Part shown: in pieces, positions 62,471 to 64,000 of the stretch
Layout of the letters: every line of letters starts with the position of its first letter
Position numbering within the stretch: position 1 is the first letter of the stretch
Assembly: GCF_019884785.1 (NCBI RefSeq)
Contig: NZ_CP082326.1
Coordinates: forward strand, 1,419,355 to 1,483,354
Origin: Crassaminicella profunda
GTDB lineage: Bacteria > Bacillota > Clostridia > Peptostreptococcales > Thermotaleaceae
Direction: 5' to 3'
Length of the DNA: 64,000 nt
Notes under the pieces: generated by a model
Told to the model about the DNA's origin: nothing
Seen by the model: the letters and a program-made list of their open reading frames with translations, nothing else
The model's database searches: none
Program-made: the position numbers and the translations under genes

Positions 62471-64000
62471 ATGAACAAGGAAGTCTTAGAAGACTTATTA
62501 TTTCAAGTTGAAAAACCTGCGAGGTACATAGGTAGAGAAATTAATGCAGTAAATAAATCACTAGACCAAGTTGAAGTGAGATTTGGATTTGCATTTCCAG
62601 ATATATATGAAGTGGGAATGTCTCATTTAGGAATGCATATTTTATATAATCTCCTTAATAGTAAAGACGATATATATTGTGAAAGAATTTTTTCACCATG
62701 GGTGGATATGGAAGAAAAATTAAGAAAAAAAAATATGTCTCTATTTACCCTTGAAACGCATACGGCTATAGAAGAGTTGGATTTTGTTGGATTTACGTTA
62801 CAATATGAACTAAGTTATACAAATATATTGAATATACTAGACTTGGGAAATATCCCCATTAGAAAAGAAAATAGGCAAGAAAAATTCCCATTTATTATTG
62901 CAGGAGGACCATGTGCATATAATCCAGAACCCCTTGCGGATATTGTAGATATATTCGTATTAGGGGAAGGAGAAGAAGTACTATTAGAAATAATAGATTG
63001 TTATAAAGAATGGAAAAGAAAAGCAGAACCTAAAACAAAATTTTTAGAAAATATTTGTCATATTGAAGGGGTATATATTCCATCCCTTTATGACATAACA
63101 TATCATGAGGATGCTACTATAAAAGCTTTTATATCTAAAAAAGAAGTTTATCCTAAAACAATTTCTAAAAGAATTATTAAAGATTTAGATGATGTTTATT
63201 ACCCTGATAAAGTGATTGTTCCATTTATCAATGTAGTACATGAGCGAGCTATGGTAGAAATTTTCAGGGGATGTACAAGAGGCTGTAGATTTTGCCAAGC
63301 AGGAATCATCTATAGGCCTGTGAGGGAAAGATCTCTTGATAAAGTGAAAGAATTAGCTCATGAGTTGATAAGGACTACTGGATATGAAGAATTATCTCTT
63401 GCATCACTCAGCACAAGCGATTATTCAGAAATAAAACCATTAACAAGGCATTTGATTGATGAGTATGGTAGCAAGAAGATTGGTTTGTCTTTACCATCTT
63501 TAAGATTAGATAAATTCCCATTAGAGGTGATTGAAGAAATTCAAAAGGTTAGAAAAACAGGACTTACATTTGCACCAGAGGCTGGAACGCAAAGACTTAG
63601 AGACGTTATTAATAAAGGAATTACAGAAAAGGATTTAATGGATGCAATGGAGAATGCATTTGCTCTTGGATGGAATAATGTAAAGCTGTATTTTATGATA
63701 GGACTTCCAACAGAAACATATGAAGATTTAGATGGTATTGCACATCTTGCAAAAAAGGTTGTGGATGCATATTATCATACACCGAAAGAAAAAAGAGGAC
63801 GAGGATTAAATATTACTGTTAGTACATCTAATTTTGTACCAAAGCCTTTTACACCTTTTGAGTGGTATCCACAGGATACTATTGAAAACCTTCGACAAAA
63901 ACAGAACTATTTAAAAGAAAAGTTAAGACACAAAAATATAAAATATAACTATCACGATGCAAAAACAAGCTTTTTAGAGGCTATATTTGCAAGAGGCGAT
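62471..64000 (+). CDS. TIGR03960-type B12-binding/radical SAM protein, 3' truncated by window edge
   Basis: 510 codons are visible with no stop before base 64000, so the gene continues outside. ATG 62471 has AGGAGG (62458-62463). The first 190 residues are the B12-binding-like domain (FGFAFPDIYEVGMSHLGMHIL), and the radical SAM cluster is C268-x3-C272-x2-C275 (GCTRGCRFCQAG). Proteins of this type usually precede a DUF2344 gene and an RNase G gene near rplU. Function unknown. Confidence 0.92.
   Translation, partial: MNKEVLEDLLFQVEKPARYIGREINAVNKSLDQVEVRFGFAFPDIYEVGMSHLGMHILYNLLNSKDDIYCERIFSPWVDMEEKLRKKNMSLFTLETHTAIEELDFVGFTLQYELSYTNILNILDLGNIPIRKENRQEKFPFIIAGGPCAYNPEPLADIVDIFVLGEGEEVLLEIIDCYKEWKRKAEPKTKFLENICHIEGVYIPSLYDITYHEDATIKAFISKKEVYPKTISKRIIKDLDDVYYPDKVIVPFINVVHERAMVEIFRGCTRGCRFCQAGIIYRPVRERSLDKVKELAHELIRTTGYEELSLASLSTSDYSEIKPLTRHLIDEYGSKKIGLSLPSLRLDKFPLEVIEEIQKVRKTGLTFAPEAGTQRLRDVINKGITEKDLMDAMENAFALGWNNVKLYFMIGLPTETYEDLDGIAHLAKKVVDAYYHTPKEKRGRGLNITVSTSNFVPKPFTPFEWYPQDTIENLRQKQNYLKEKLRHKNIKYNYHDAKTSFLEAIFARGD

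Overview
The window is core chromosome of a low-GC, spore-forming, anaerobic member of the Clostridia (Bacillota). The evidence is strongly AT-rich DNA, AGGAGG-type ribosome binding sites, gene order shared with Bacillus and Clostridium chromosomes, a T-box leader, an Rnf complex, pyruvate phosphate dikinase with its regulator, a [DRTGG / ATPase / PHP] redox-regulatory module and SpoIVFA/SpoIVFB. I cannot name the genus from sequence alone; an Alkaliphilus/Crassaminicella-like relative would fit. No prophage, insertion sequence or CRISPR array was seen.

Region 1 (1-23.3 kb) is the classic ybeY-era-recO-glyS-dnaG-rpoD neighbourhood: pgpH (cut by the left edge), ybeY, a dgkA-PAP2 fusion, then a CNNM transporter, an ankyrin-repeat gene, DUF502 and YerB genes, then cdd, era, a small YqzL-like gene, recO, a DUF4342 gene, a glycine T-box and glyS, a CcpN-like repressor, the PPDK regulator and ppdK, dgt, a broken yqxD remnant, dnaG, rpoD, trmK, a Nif3-like gene and a zinc-ribbon coiled-coil gene.

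Region 2 (23.4-29.9 kb) is the most accessory part: RNase P RNA, a divergent pair of unrecognised genes that look spore-associated, tRNA-Leu(CAA), a very small zinc-ribbon gene on the minus strand with an in-frame TGA exactly where its family has a conserved cysteine (candidate new selenoprotein), a membrane hydrolase, and an ECF sigma / anti-sigma pair.

Region 3 (30-42.9 kb) holds polA-coaE-lytic transglycosylase, a DUF441 gene, nicotinate phosphoribosyltransferase, an orphan peptide-binding lipoprotein, tRNA-Leu(GAG), cell-wall hydrolases, a SPOR-domain protein and the five-gene DRTGG/HATPase/DRTGG/PHP/HATPase module. Region 4 (43.3-50.8 kb) is rnfCDGEAB, followed by a NusG-II / Gx-transporter pair, maf and radC. 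Region 5 (50.8-64 kb) is the shape and division cluster mreBCD-pbp2-minCDE-rodA, then mgsA, apbE, spoIVFAB and a radical-SAM gene cut by the right edge. ApbE is the enzyme family that attaches FMN to RnfD and RnfG, so these regions probably act together in membrane redox.
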